Origin: an uncultured Treponema sp.
GTDB taxonomy: Bacteria > Spirochaetota > Spirochaetia > Treponematales > Treponemataceae
Reading direction: 5' to 3'
Assembly: GCA_937892225.1 (NCBI GenBank)
Contig: CALAUH010000301.1
Coordinates: 1 to 24,650, forward strand
Length of the DNA: 24,650 nt
The translations under genes were made by a program, and so were the position numbers. The notes beneath the pieces were generated by a model that saw only the letters and a list, made by a program, of their open reading frames with translations, made no database searches and was not told the origin of the DNA. Positions 15,682-23,763 of this stretch are shown here, one piece after another (within the stretch, counting starts at the first letter, position 1; each line of letters opens with the position of its first letter).

Positions 15682-17123
15682 TACTTCCTCAATGAAATAA
15701 AACGCGAATCTAAATCAACACCAGTATTTGCTATTACCTGAACATTAACGACTTTTCCAGGCTGAACACATTCATTTTCTTCTTTTGAATCCAAATCATA
15801 GCGGACGACAACACAGCCATCTACATCTGGAGCCTGAAACCATGCACGTCCAATTGCAAGACCTTCTCCATCATTTTCCTGATTAATATTCTGAATAATT
15901 TCTTCAATCAAAACCCAGACTGTTTTACCAACATAAGAATTCAATTTTTCTGTAGTAATTTCTGATTGTGTTTCTTCTAAAATTCCACATCTTTTTTCTT
16001 TTATTTTAGAACTTACTTTATTCTTAAAAGAATATGCAGGTGTATCTTCTTCACGACTATATGCAAAACATCCTGACCAGTCCGGTCGAATATCTTTTAA
16101 GAACTGTTTTGTATTTTCAAATGCTTTATCAGATTCACCTGGAAAACCTGTTAAAAAAGTTGTGCGTAAAACACAATCTGGTAAAACATTTCTAATATTT
16201 TCTATTAATTTTTTATAAGATGATGAAGTTCCTTTTCTTGCCATTTTTAAAATGATTTCATCATCACCACTTTGAAACGGAATATCAAAATAATGCAAAA
16301 ATCTTTTATCTGATTTAATTGCTTCCAGAATATCAAGATTAAAATGATCCGGATGAATATATAAAAATCTGACTACAAATTCCCCTTTAATCTTAGTGAT
16401 TAATTTTAAAAGAAGACTTAATCCCGAAGTAGAATTTTTATCTGCAATTTTTTCCAGATTATTACAGTATTCTGTTTTTTCAAATTCAGTATCTGAAAAA
16501 AGATTAATATCATCAGCACCTGTTCCATAAGCTGCAATATCCTGACCAATAATATTAATTTCAAAAATGCCTCTGTTTATAAGTTCACTGATTTCATTAA
16601 TAATTGCACTGGCTGGACGACTTCTCATCTCCCCACGAATTAATGGAATTGCACAAAAAGAACAATGATTTGAACAACCTTCTGTAATTTTAACATAAGC
16701 TGAATTAGGATAATTATAAATTACAGGACGTTTTCCTTCACAAATACCTTTCTGTTCAAAAGTCTGGATGTTTCGCTGTTCTTTACATAATTCAACAAAT
16801 TCTGCAATTTTTGATAAATCACCGTTACCAAAAACACCGTCTAATTCTGGAATTGATTCAAACAATTCTTTTGAATATCGTTCAGCAAGACAACCGGTTA
16901 AAATTATTTTTGCGTCAGGGTAATTTTTTTTGATTTCGTAAATTGAATTAATAGATTCTTCTTTTGCAGACTGAATAAAACCACATGAATTTATTAGAAT
17001 AAAATCTGCAGATGAAGCATCAAAAGTATGAATAAAACCTTTTTCAGTTAAATAACCAGTTATGAGTTCACTATCTGTTTGATTTTTTGCACAACCATGC
17101 TGATCGATAAAAAAACTAGTCAA
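15681..17123 (-). CDS. rimO: Ribosomal protein S12 methylthiotransferase RimO
   Basis: RimO is a radical-SAM enzyme that adds a methylthio group to the conserved Asp of ribosomal protein uS12. The 480-residue product has the three N-terminal MTTase cysteines (C11 in DQHGCAKNQTDSE, C47 in INSCGFI, C78 in LTGCLAERY). The radical-SAM CxxxCxxC is at C150-C154-C157 (EGCSNHCSFCAIP) with RSRPASAI after it. A C-terminal TRAM-like region follows (LNSYVGKTVWVLIEE to the end). DQHGCAKN and the absence of MiaB-type features favour RimO over MiaB. An insertion around residues 205-235 (ADDINLFSDTEF...) lengthens it beyond the usual ~440. The 5' end overlaps the rodZ-like gene by 8 bp. Confidence 0.93.
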   Translation of the reverse strand: MTSFFIDQHGCAKNQTDSELITGYLTEKGFIHTFDASSADFILINSCGFIQSAKEESINSIYEIKKNYPDAKIILTGCLAERYSKELFESIPELDGVFGNGDLSKIAEFVELCKEQRNIQTFEQKGICEGKRPVIYNYPNSAYVKITEGCSNHCSFCAIPLIRGEMRSRPASAIINEISELINRGIFEINIIGQDIAAYGTGADDINLFSDTEFEKTEYCNNLEKIADKNSTSGLSLLLKLITKIKGEFVVRFLYIHPDHFNLDILEAIKSDKRFLHYFDIPFQSGDDEIILKMARKGTSSSYKKLIENIRNVLPDCVLRTTFLTGFPGESDKAFENTKQFLKDIRPDWSGCFAYSREEDTPAYSFKNKVSSKIKEKRCGILEETQSEITTEKLNSYVGKTVWVLIEEIIQNINQENDGEGLAIGRAWFQAPDVDGCVVVRYDLDSKEENECVQPGKVVNVQVIANTGVDLDSRFISLRK

Positions 17124-18204
17124 GTTCGATTACCACTAAACGATATTTACCGTCTGTATCTTTAATCCATTTAATATCTTCTACAAGAACATGTCCTGCA
17201 ACACCGATATCAAGATCAAAGCTCTTTGAATCAGCAATAATTGTCAGTTTTACAGTATTACTGTTAGACATCCACAATCTTATTCCATTATGTGGAGTTG
17301 CAGTAAAGACTTCACCACTTGTAAAGTAAGTTTCAACTGAATCAGAAGAATCAACTTTATCACGGAATAAACATGTTCCACGGAACGAAGCGTTTACAGT
17401 AAATGGATAAGCACGATTGTCTTCGATAATAACTTTCTGTGGATGTTTAGATTTAACTTCATCAGAGAATGGAATTTCATCAACATAAACATTTGTAGGT
17501 TCATTAGTAACACCATGACGCAACAATACGCTTAATTCAACACCACGTGTTTCATCGGTATAAGACAAATCTGAAACGTATACAATTAAATCTGCATTAG
17601 AATCACCATTAATATCAATTTCTGACTCTTCTGCTAAATCTGTATAAAAAACACCAGAAGGAGTTTCCAATCCTAATGATGATAAAGTATTCTGAACTGT
17701 TAAAATAACTTGTCCGTTATCTGAAGGAATAAGCAGCTGATCGCCTTTATAAACCCTCTGTGTAAATTTAGAATCATCAATTTCGTACTGTTTATTTTTA
17801 ATTTTACTTGAAACGACAACTGAAGGATCTTCTGTAGCTTTATGTTTATTAATTAAAAGAATTGATACTGTAAGAACAACTCCTAAAACTAAAACTATCG
17901 GTGCAATAATTGCAGGTAAAAGCCATGTAGGACGTTGAGGTGCAGTAAGTTGAATTGGAACCGGCGATTCTTGAATTTTTTTATTATTGTAAAGTTTTAA
18001 AATAAATTCTGTATCAAGATCAAGATAATTAGAATAATTTCTTAAGAAACCTATCATGTAAGCTTCACCAGGAAAAGCAGAATTATCTTCTTCTTCCAAT
18101 CCCTGTAAATATCTTTTATCTATAGAAATTTCTCGAGCAATTGTATCTAAATCTAAATCTTTTTCTGTACGTTTCTTTTTTAAGATCTCGCCGAAACTTT
18201 CCAT
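17116..18204 (-). CDS. rodZ: RodZ-like helix-turn-helix membrane protein
   Basis: RodZ couples MreB filaments to the wall-elongation machinery. This 362-residue protein has the RodZ order: a cytosolic HTH domain (FGEILKKKRTEKDLDLDTIA... with AYMIGFLRNYSNYLDLD, residues about 4-70), a short linker rich in Pro/Gln/Thr, one membrane helix (about 94-119), and an exported C-terminal region of about 240 residues. The C-terminal part ends GVAGHVLVEDIKWIKD and looks like the beta-rich RodZ tail, but it is longer and I cannot align it with confidence. It lies 6 bp after the LolA-like gene and overlaps rimO by 8 bp. HTH-TM order is clear; equivalence to E. coli RodZ is inferred. Confidence 0.78.
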   Translation of the reverse strand: MESFGEILKKKRTEKDLDLDTIAREISIDKRYLQGLEEEDNSAFPGEAYMIGFLRNYSNYLDLDTEFILKLYNNKKIQESPVPIQLTAPQRPTWLLPAIIAPIVLVLGVVLTVSILLINKHKATEDPSVVVSSKIKNKQYEIDDSKFTQRVYKGDQLLIPSDNGQVILTVQNTLSSLGLETPSGVFYTDLAEESEIDINGDSNADLIVYVSDLSYTDETRGVELSVLLRHGVTNEPTNVYVDEIPFSDEVKSKHPQKVIIEDNRAYPFTVNASFRGTCLFRDKVDSSDSVETYFTSGEVFTATPHNGIRLWMSNSNTVKLTIIADSKSFDLDIGVAGHVLVEDIKWIKDTDGKYRLVVIELD

Positions 18205-18210
18205 TTTGAA

Positions 18211-18870
18211 CTACTCCGTCAATAAGAAGTTGTTTAAATTATTTGCCGATGAAGGCGCATCATAAATAAATCTGTTTTCAGAAATACCCTGATTAACTCT
18301 ATAAGAACCGAAATTAAAAATAAAAGTCATTCCGTTTGGAGTAACAGCTTCCATTCTTCTGATAAGTTTTGTTTCAGGATCAACTGCCATTTTAATATAA
18401 CGGAAAGCTTCAGATCCACTCTTTCTGTGAAGAATAAATTTTACTACCATTTCATCTGATGTAGCATCAAGAGGAACTGCAGCCTGACCTGTTTCATAAG
18501 CAATTGTATAATATCTGCTCATTAAAGCAAGACCTTGTGCAGAAGCACCAGATCTAGCCTGCTGCTGTAATACTGCATTTGATTCTGGAAGATACATTGT
18601 AAGTAATTCACCATTATAGCAAATACACTGATCTTTTGGTTTTGAATAATCCAAACGAACAAGATTCGGTGATTTATACGAAAGTTTTCCTATTGTTTCT
18701 TTACTATTAATTGTGATTACAAAATCTACTTCATAATCAGATAAAGATGCATAATATTCAGAAATAGATTTAAAATATGCACTAGCTGTTGTTATTCCCT
18801 GCGAACTTGCAGCAACTGTACAACCAAGCATAATAAAAATGCTAATAAATAATTTAGATAATTTTTTCAT
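18211..18870 (-). CDS. lolA: LolA-like outer-membrane lipoprotein carrier protein
   Basis: LolA ferries lipoproteins through the periplasm from the LolCDE exporter to the outer membrane. The product (219 residues from this start) has a signal peptide (MKKLSKLFISIFIML), then the family pattern: YYASLSDYEVDFVITINSKETIGKLSYKSPNLVRLDYSKP, DQCICYNGELLTMYLP and RYIKMAVDPETKLIRRMEAV. The length is close to E. coli LolA (203 with its signal). The segment MLGCTVAAS could be a lipobox at Cys rather than a plain cleavage site, which would make this a membrane-tethered carrier. ATG 18876 is an alternative start; AAGG lies 9 nt before 18870 and 3 nt before 18876. It is 23 bp downstream of ftsH. Confidence 0.82.
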   Translation of the reverse strand: MKKLSKLFISIFIMLGCTVAASSQGITTASAYFKSISEYYASLSDYEVDFVITINSKETIGKLSYKSPNLVRLDYSKPKDQCICYNGELLTMYLPESNAVLQQQARSGASAQGLALMSRYYTIAYETGQAAVPLDATSDEMVVKFILHRKSGSEAFRYIKMAVDPETKLIRRMEAVTPNGMTFIFNFGSYRVNQGISENRFIYDAPSSANNLNNFLLTE

Positions 18871-18899
18871 AGTCATTAACCTTATCTATTTTAGAATAG

Positions 18900-20912
18900 T
18901 TACTCTTTTACGTCAACTGACTGTTCTAATTCTTTACAATGATTTTCTGCTTTTACAATCTCATAGAATTCTTTACCGTCAATTGTTTCCTTTTCAATAA
19001 GATGATTAGAAACTACTTCTATTAATTCCTTATGTTTTTTAAGAAGTTTTAATACATACTCATAACGTTCATTCATTATTCTGGCAATTTCTTCATCAAC
19101 ATAATTCTGTGTAGTTTCAGAAAATTCTCGAACTAAAGAAGGTTCTCCACCACGATTTCCAAGAACGCCTTTTCCTAAAGTCATATTCTTGAATTTATCT
19201 GACATACCAAAATCTGTAATCATACGTTTAATAAGTTCTGTAGCACGGGCAATATCGTTAGAAGCACCAGTTGAAATATCTTTTAAGATAATCTGTTCAG
19301 CAGCTCGACCACCAAGAAGAACATCTACTTCATTAATAATATCCTGTCGAGACATGATATTTTTTTCTTCTTCTTCACGATACTGTGTAAATCCGCCGAC
19401 ACCGTGAGAACGAGGAACAACTGTAATTTTATTAACAGGTTCATGATCCGGAGTAAATGCACCAACCAAAGCGTGTCCTGTTTCGTGAACAGATACAAGT
19501 TTGATTTCTTTCTTATTATCTTTACGACTCTTCTTTTTAAGACCAATGCTTACTTTATCAATAGCTTCATTAAAATCATCCATTGTAACTTTCTTACGAC
19601 CATTTCTTACTGCAAGAAGAGCCGCTTCATTTACAACGTTAGCTAAATCAGCTCCGGCAAATCCAACTGTTCCATGTGCAACATTTTCAAAATCAACATC
19701 ATCTTCAAGTTTTACATTTTTAGCATGAATACGTAATATTTCTTCACGGCCTTTTACATCAGGTTTTTCTACAGGAACCTGACGGTCAAAACGACCTGGA
19801 CGTAAAATAGCTGGATCAAGTACATCAACACGGTTAGTTGCAGCAAGAACGATTAAACCTTTTTCGTTATCAAAACCATCCATTTCTACTAAAAGCTGAT
19901 TTAATGTCTGTTCACGTTCATCGTTACTGCTAAAACCATTAGCACGACTTTTTGCAAGAGCATCAATTTCATCTATAAATACAATACAAGGAGCTTTTTC
20001 TCTAGCCTGTTTGAACAAATCACGAACACGACTTGCACCAACACCGACAAACATTTCTACGAAATCAGAACCGCTTATACTGAAGAATGGAACTCCTGCT
20101 TCTCCGGCAACAGCTCGTGCAAGTAAAGTTTTACCGGTTCCAGGATCGCCTACAAGTAAAACCCCTTTTGGAATTTTACCACCAATATCTGTATATTTTT
20201 TTGGTGATTTTAAAAAGTCTACAACTTCTACAAGTTCTTCTTTTGCTTCATCAACACCGGCAACATCTGCAAAACGAGTCTTGATTTTACCTTCTTCTAC
20301 AACTTTTGCACGACTGCTTCCAACATTAAAGATGCTTCCCATTCCGCCACCGCCAGAACTTCCGCCCATCTTTTTAAATATTAAAACAGAGAATACAATC
20401 AACAAAATAAAAGGTAAAAAGTTTAAAATCAAAGACAATATAACATTATTCTGTTTTGCAACAAATTCATATTTAACGCCTTTTTCATCAAGTAAATCCA
20501 ATAAACCTTCTGTTAAAACAAGAGCTGATTTATAAGACTCTCTTGATTTCTGTGGCTCTGTCTGGAATAAAGGAAAACCTTTTGCATCAGGATTAGAAGT
20601 TACTTTTTCTGGACCATAACCAATTATATACGAATCAGTTATCTGAACTTCTACAATCTGACCATTTTGAATTTTCTCTTTAAATACTGAATATTCAAGT
20701 AAATTATTATCTTTAGAAATAAAACAATAATCAACAATAATAATAACACCAATAATCAATAACAATATTGTAAAAAAAGAGATCTTTGGTTTTTTCTTAC
20801 CATTTTTATTTTTTTTATCTTTATCATTATTTTCAGGACCGGCAAATTTAAAAAATTTGTAAGGATCATTATCATCATCTTTGTTAGGTTTATTATTCTG
20901 GTCTTCTGCCAT
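18900..20912 (-). CDS. ftsH: ATP-dependent zinc metalloprotease FtsH
   Basis: FtsH is a hexameric inner-membrane AAA+ protease that removes misassembled membrane proteins and short-lived regulators. The 670-residue product has a charged cytosolic start (Asp/Lys/Asn-rich, about 1-44), helix 1 (about 46-63), an exported domain, helix 2 (about 157-179) and a Gly-rich linker. AAA+ motifs follow: Walker A GDPGTGKT (255-262), Walker B CIVFIDEID, SRH DPAILRPGRFDRQV. The protease part has zinc motif HETGH (476-480; usually HEAGH) and the third ligand region LKDISTGASNDIARAT. The pore loop is in SDFVEMFVG. Start: ATG 20912 with AAGGATGAG upstream. A TATAAT at 20936-20941 on the minus strand is a possible -10. 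It heads the ftsH-lolA-rodZ-rimO-uvrD run. Confidence 0.97.
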   Translation of the reverse strand: MAEDQNNKPNKDDDNDPYKFFKFAGPENNDKDKKNKNGKKKPKISFFTILLLIIGVIIIVDYCFISKDNNLLEYSVFKEKIQNGQIVEVQITDSYIIGYGPEKVTSNPDAKGFPLFQTEPQKSRESYKSALVLTEGLLDLLDEKGVKYEFVAKQNNVILSLILNFLPFILLIVFSVLIFKKMGGSSGGGGMGSIFNVGSSRAKVVEEGKIKTRFADVAGVDEAKEELVEVVDFLKSPKKYTDIGGKIPKGVLLVGDPGTGKTLLARAVAGEAGVPFFSISGSDFVEMFVGVGASRVRDLFKQAREKAPCIVFIDEIDALAKSRANGFSSNDEREQTLNQLLVEMDGFDNEKGLIVLAATNRVDVLDPAILRPGRFDRQVPVEKPDVKGREEILRIHAKNVKLEDDVDFENVAHGTVGFAGADLANVVNEAALLAVRNGRKKVTMDDFNEAIDKVSIGLKKKSRKDNKKEIKLVSVHETGHALVGAFTPDHEPVNKITVVPRSHGVGGFTQYREEEEKNIMSRQDIINEVDVLLGGRAAEQIILKDISTGASNDIARATELIKRMITDFGMSDKFKNMTLGKGVLGNRGGEPSLVREFSETTQNYVDEEIARIMNERYEYVLKLLKKHKELIEVVSNHLIEKETIDGKEFYEIVKAENHCKELEQSVDVKE

Positions 20913-21007
20913 ATCTCATCCTTAAATATAGTAATATTATAAATATAATGAAGATAACAACTTTTTTCCACTAAATAATTAAATTTTATCAAACTTATTT
21001 TTTTTCC

Positions 21008-21034
21008 TAAAGTAATTTTTTAAAAAACCGAAAA
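21008..21034 (+). promoter_or_regulatory. Sigma-28 (FliA)-type promoter for fliS
   Basis: TAAAGTAA (21008-21015), exactly 11 bp, then ACCGAAAA (21027-21034) fits the flagellar sigma-28 consensus TAAAGTTT-N11-GCCGATAA at 12 of 16 positions with the exact spacing. It lies directly before fliS in a gap of otherwise poly-A/T sequence. The predicted start would be near 21041, giving a leader of about 30 nt that contains the GGGAGG ribosome site. The match is seen directly; use by FliA is inferred. Confidence 0.65.
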
Positions 21035-21069
21035 TGAAGAAGAACCATGTTATTCCAGGGAGGTTTACA

Positions 21070-21510
21070 ATGGGATATTCAAATGCATACAATGCGTATC
21101 AAAAAACTAATGTAAGTACAGCAAGTCAGGGAAGATTAGTCGTACTTTTATATGAAGGTGCTATTAAACAATTAACACAGGCCATTAGTTATCTTGATGC
21201 ACAGGATAAAATTTTACCATCAAATATAGAAAAATACGGTATTGCAATTCAAAAAGCTCAAAGCATTATTACAGAATTACAGGTTTCTCTTGATATGGAA
21301 AAAGGCGGAGATATTGCAAAAAACCTTATGTCACTTTATATATTTTTTAACGAAGAATTAGTAAATGCGACTATAACAAAAAGCAGAAAAAAGTTAGAAT
21401 CTGTCTTATCAATGATGACACAGGTAAATGATTCATGGAGACAGATTGCAAACAGTACAGCAAATGCACCTGCAGCAAAAGTAGAAAATGCAGTAAACAT
21501 AGAAGGATAA
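21070..21510 (+). CDS. fliS: Flagellin export chaperone FliS
   Basis: FliS binds the C-terminal helix of flagellin in the cytosol, stopping early polymerisation and guiding it to the export gate. The 146-residue product begins MGYSNAYNAYQKTNVSTASQ and continues GRLVVLLYEGAIKQLTQA, both hallmarks of FliS. A four-helix bundle follows, ending in MMTQVNDSWRQIAN. The ATG at 21070 is chosen because GGGAGG precedes it by 7 nt. An in-frame ATG at 21034 lies inside the sigma-28-like -10 element and would add 12 unrelated residues. It is followed after 17 bp by an FlgN-like gene. Periplasmic flagella of spirochaetes use several flagellins, the likely clients. Confidence 0.94.
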   Translation: MGYSNAYNAYQKTNVSTASQGRLVVLLYEGAIKQLTQAISYLDAQDKILPSNIEKYGIAIQKAQSIITELQVSLDMEKGGDIAKNLMSLYIFFNEELVNATITKSRKKLESVLSMMTQVNDSWRQIANSTANAPAAKVENAVNIEG

Positions 21511-21527
21511 AACGGGAGGAAACTTTT

Positions 21528-22001
21528 ATGGAAATTTCAAAGGAAGAATTAAACGAACGTGTTGCTTTATTAAAGAAATTCAAAAATCTTTTAGAACAGC
21601 AGAAAAGCAAATTCCAGGAATATTTAACAGTTTTAGAAAAGCAACAGGATTCAATTGCATCTGAAAATCCAGAAGCTCTTTTAGCACATACAGAACTTGA
21701 ACAGCAGGTTGTTAAAAACATTGCTAATCTTCAGAAAGTTATTGTTCCTATGAATAAGTTATACAAAGCAAACAATGCACAGGATAATAACGAAGATGCT
21801 CAGTCAATCGAAAAGATTCAGAATGATCTTAATGATTTACAGAACAGAGTATTAAAACAAAATAAAATCAACAGAGATTTATTACGAGTTCATATTGATA
21901 ATATTAAAATTCAGATTAAGAACTTTAAAAATCCTTACAAAAATACAAGAAACGTTTATTCACAGAATCCTGTTGCACAGTTAGTAGAAGTAGAAGCATA
22001 A
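21528..22001 (+). CDS. Coiled-coil protein, probable FlgN-like flagellar chaperone
   Basis: A 157-residue, charged, almost wholly helical protein (ELNERVALLKKFKNLLEQQ near the start; QSIEKIQNDLNDLQNRVLKQ in the middle) with no signal peptide. Size, helical heptad character and position right after fliS suit an FlgN-type chaperone, which escorts hook-filament junction proteins. FlgN proteins share little sequence, so this is a judgement from context. The ATG at 21528 has an ideal GGGAGGA 8 nt upstream. Reading from the earlier in-frame ATG at 21435 would overlap fliS. It ends 2 bp before folA, so fliS, this gene and folA are probably one message. Confidence 0.75.
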   Translation: MEISKEELNERVALLKKFKNLLEQQKSKFQEYLTVLEKQQDSIASENPEALLAHTELEQQVVKNIANLQKVIVPMNKLYKANNAQDNNEDAQSIEKIQNDLNDLQNRVLKQNKINRDLLRVHIDNIKIQIKNFKNPYKNTRNVYSQNPVAQLVEVEA

Positions 22002-22003
22002 AA

Positions 22004-22486
22004 TTGTACAAAAAAAGAACTATTTCACTCTTAGCAGCATACACTTACAATAAACGCGTAATCGGTAATCAGGGGAAGATTCCATGGAACCTTCCTTCTG
22101 AACGAACACGATTCAAACAAATCTGTAACAATCAAAAAGTAATTATGGGCCGAAAAACTTTTGAAGAAATAGGCCATGCACTTCCATATTGCACAATCGT
22201 AATCATTTCTAAAACATTAGGGGTCTGTCCCCCTGGATGCCTTCTTTTTTCAAGTCTTAAAAAAGCCATTAAATCAATAGATTCACAAGTATTAATTGCA
22301 GGTGGCGAACAGATTTATCGAAAAACAATTAAGTGGGCAGATAAAATCTATGCCACAGAAATTTTCTCTGATTTTGAGGGAGATGCATTTTTCCCATCAT
22401 TAAGCAAGCACTGGAAGAAAACAATTACCGAACAAAAAGAAGAAAACGGTATTCGATACGATTATGTTCTGTTTAAGAAAAATTAA
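22004..22486 (+). CDS. folA: Divergent dihydrofolate reductase, TTG start
   Basis: DHFR reduces dihydrofolate to tetrahydrofolate with NADPH. The 160-residue product has the fold signature: ISLLAAY, VIGNQGKIPWNLP, VIMGRKTFEEIG, VLIAGGEQIYRKT, IYATEI and EGDAFFP. Two active-site positions differ from the E. coli enzyme. Residue 33 is Glu where E. coli has Asp27, a change also seen in animal enzymes. Residue 63 is Cys (LPYCTIVIIS) where Arg57 (LPGRKNIILS) grips the folate glutamate. Residues 73-78 are encoded by a GGGG-TCTGT-CCCC hairpin. The only start before the conserved ISLLAAY is TTG 22004, two bases after the upstream stop. The stop touches the next convergent gene. Family is firm; full activity is open. 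Confidence 0.85.
   Translation: MYKKRTISLLAAYTYNKRVIGNQGKIPWNLPSERTRFKQICNNQKVIMGRKTFEEIGHALPYCTIVIISKTLGVCPPGCLLFSSLKKAIKSIDSQVLIAGGEQIYRKTIKWADKIYATEIFSDFEGDAFFPSLSKHWKKTITEQKEENGIRYDYVLFKKN
22220..22233. repeat. REP-like hairpin GGGG-TCTGT-CCCC(C) inside folA
   Basis: A perfect 4-bp all-GC stem with a TCTGT loop stands out in AT-rich coding sequence and reads in frame as G-V-C-P-P. From general knowledge, the motif GGGGTCTGTCCCC (or its complement GGGGACAGACCCC) recurs in many bacterial genomes as a REP-type palindrome, sometimes with REP-associated tyrosine transposases. Only one copy was noticed in this window, so its repeat status here is inferred from the motif. Confidence 0.5.
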
Positions 22487-23743
22487 CTATTTTTTCTGAA
22501 CCACTTTATCACATTCTATCCATACAGGTTTTGTTGAATATTCACCTGTAGCAGTATCATAATATCTATATGCTATTTTACTTGTATTATGAGAATTCAT
22601 AAAATATATTCTATTACCTCTTACCCAGAGATTTTCTGTAAAAGTAATTTTAAATTTTTCATTTTCTTTTATTGTTGTTGTAGCCCAATCTGGTGTTATT
22701 CTTTCCATTTCTAGATTTTCAGTTAATTTATAAATGTCTACATATGAATATCCATTAAAATCATTTGAAACAATTATGTAGATATTTCCATTAACTTCTA
22801 CAATTCTTTTTATCATTACATCCCAACCATCAAAATCTGTCAGAATCTCTTTTTCTAATTCATAATTATCACCATTTTTTTTAAATATTAAAAGACAATC
22901 ACTAGTAAAATTACTTTTTGTAATAAACAATCTGTCTTGCGTAACATGAAGAATATTATAAGCATAAGTTTCATTACCAATATTTGTGATTAAATTTAAA
23001 TCATATCGTTTCCAATTCTGATTGACAGAATCTATTTTTACAATTTCAATTCTATCAGATTCCTTTCCATCATCAGTTGGAGGATAATTTTCTATATAAA
23101 AATTTCCATTATTATCTGCAGTAGCCCTAAAAACATGTAAACCTATTTCAATAGGAATTTGAGGTTTATAAGTAAGAATAGAATCTGTAGAAGAGTCTAA
23201 TATTTCATATTCATAATAAGAAGAAAGTTCATTCTCTTTATAAGCTCTTAAAGCATAATCAGATGTTGTATTATTGCTAAGAAACTGACAATCTGGAATT
23301 GTAGAATCTATTGTTACTAACTGCGTTTTAGTAGGATCAAGACTTATAATTTCTGTTGAATACCCACTGGTTGCATAATATTTTACAGGGTTTCCTAATT
23401 CTAAAGGACGATAAAGTGTAAGACCTTCTTTACCTCCAAAATATACCCAATCAAACACTTCATCTTTTTCTATGTCAATTACAACATAAATATCACCAAT
23501 TTTAAATTTTTGAGTTTTTCCTTTACGTTTACCTTTGTAATATCTTGTTTCCCAGATAGGCATTGTAATAACAATAGGTTCTTTTAAATGAGAGAAAGTT
23601 TTTATTTCAGTTTTATCTGTAATATAACTTAAATCATCCAGGCTTTTATAGTCATTCGGATCTGTCCAAGACAATAAAGGACAAGAGATAAACAATAATA
23701 ATATTCCTGTAATAAATGCTAAAACAAAAACTTTCTTTTTCAT
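22487..23743 (-). CDS. Probable lipoprotein, beta-rich, unknown function
   Basis: A 418-residue protein. The signal sequence MKKKVFVLAFITGILLLFISC gives a spirochaete lipobox (F-I-S-Cys21), so it is probably lipid-anchored. The body is beta-rich with repeated strand-turn units such as GNIYIIVSNDFNGYSYVDIYKL and DRLFITKSNFTSDCLLIFKKNG, which suggests a beta-propeller-like fold; I cannot count blades with confidence. No catalytic motif was recognised. AAGGA lies about 9 nt before the ATG. It follows the YiiX-like gene by 20 bp on the same strand, so the two are probably co-expressed, and its stop abuts the folA stop with no gap. Confidence 0.75.
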   Translation of the reverse strand: MKKKVFVLAFITGILLLFISCPLLSWTDPNDYKSLDDLSYITDKTEIKTFSHLKEPIVITMPIWETRYYKGKRKGKTQKFKIGDIYVVIDIEKDEVFDWVYFGGKEGLTLYRPLELGNPVKYYATSGYSTEIISLDPTKTQLVTIDSTIPDCQFLSNNTTSDYALRAYKENELSSYYEYEILDSSTDSILTYKPQIPIEIGLHVFRATADNNGNFYIENYPPTDDGKESDRIEIVKIDSVNQNWKRYDLNLITNIGNETYAYNILHVTQDRLFITKSNFTSDCLLIFKKNGDNYELEKEILTDFDGWDVMIKRIVEVNGNIYIIVSNDFNGYSYVDIYKLTENLEMERITPDWATTTIKENEKFKITFTENLWVRGNRIYFMNSHNTSKIAYRYYDTATGEYSTKPVWIECDKVVQKK

Positions 23744-23763
23744 ATACTTTTTTCCTTATTTAA

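Noticed and set aside
18884..18899. Small hairpin CTATT-TTAG-AATAG between ftsH and lolA
   Set aside because: A 5-bp mostly A/T stem without a T-run; not a credible terminator or processing site.
20131..20154. FtsH Walker A reads GDPGTGKT instead of GPPGTGKT
   Set aside because: The second position of the P-loop is variable and the catalytic Gly-Lys-Thr is intact, so no functional change is implied.
20011..20535. Plus-strand open frame of 174 codons
   Set aside because: It lies fully antisense to the AAA+ region of ftsH, has low-complexity Ser/Pro/Thr/Leu composition and no motif; it mirrors ftsH codon use.
21034..21069. Upstream ATG as the fliS start
   Set aside because: It overlaps the sigma-28-like -10 element, and the extra 12 residues include the codons that form the ribosome site for ATG 21070.
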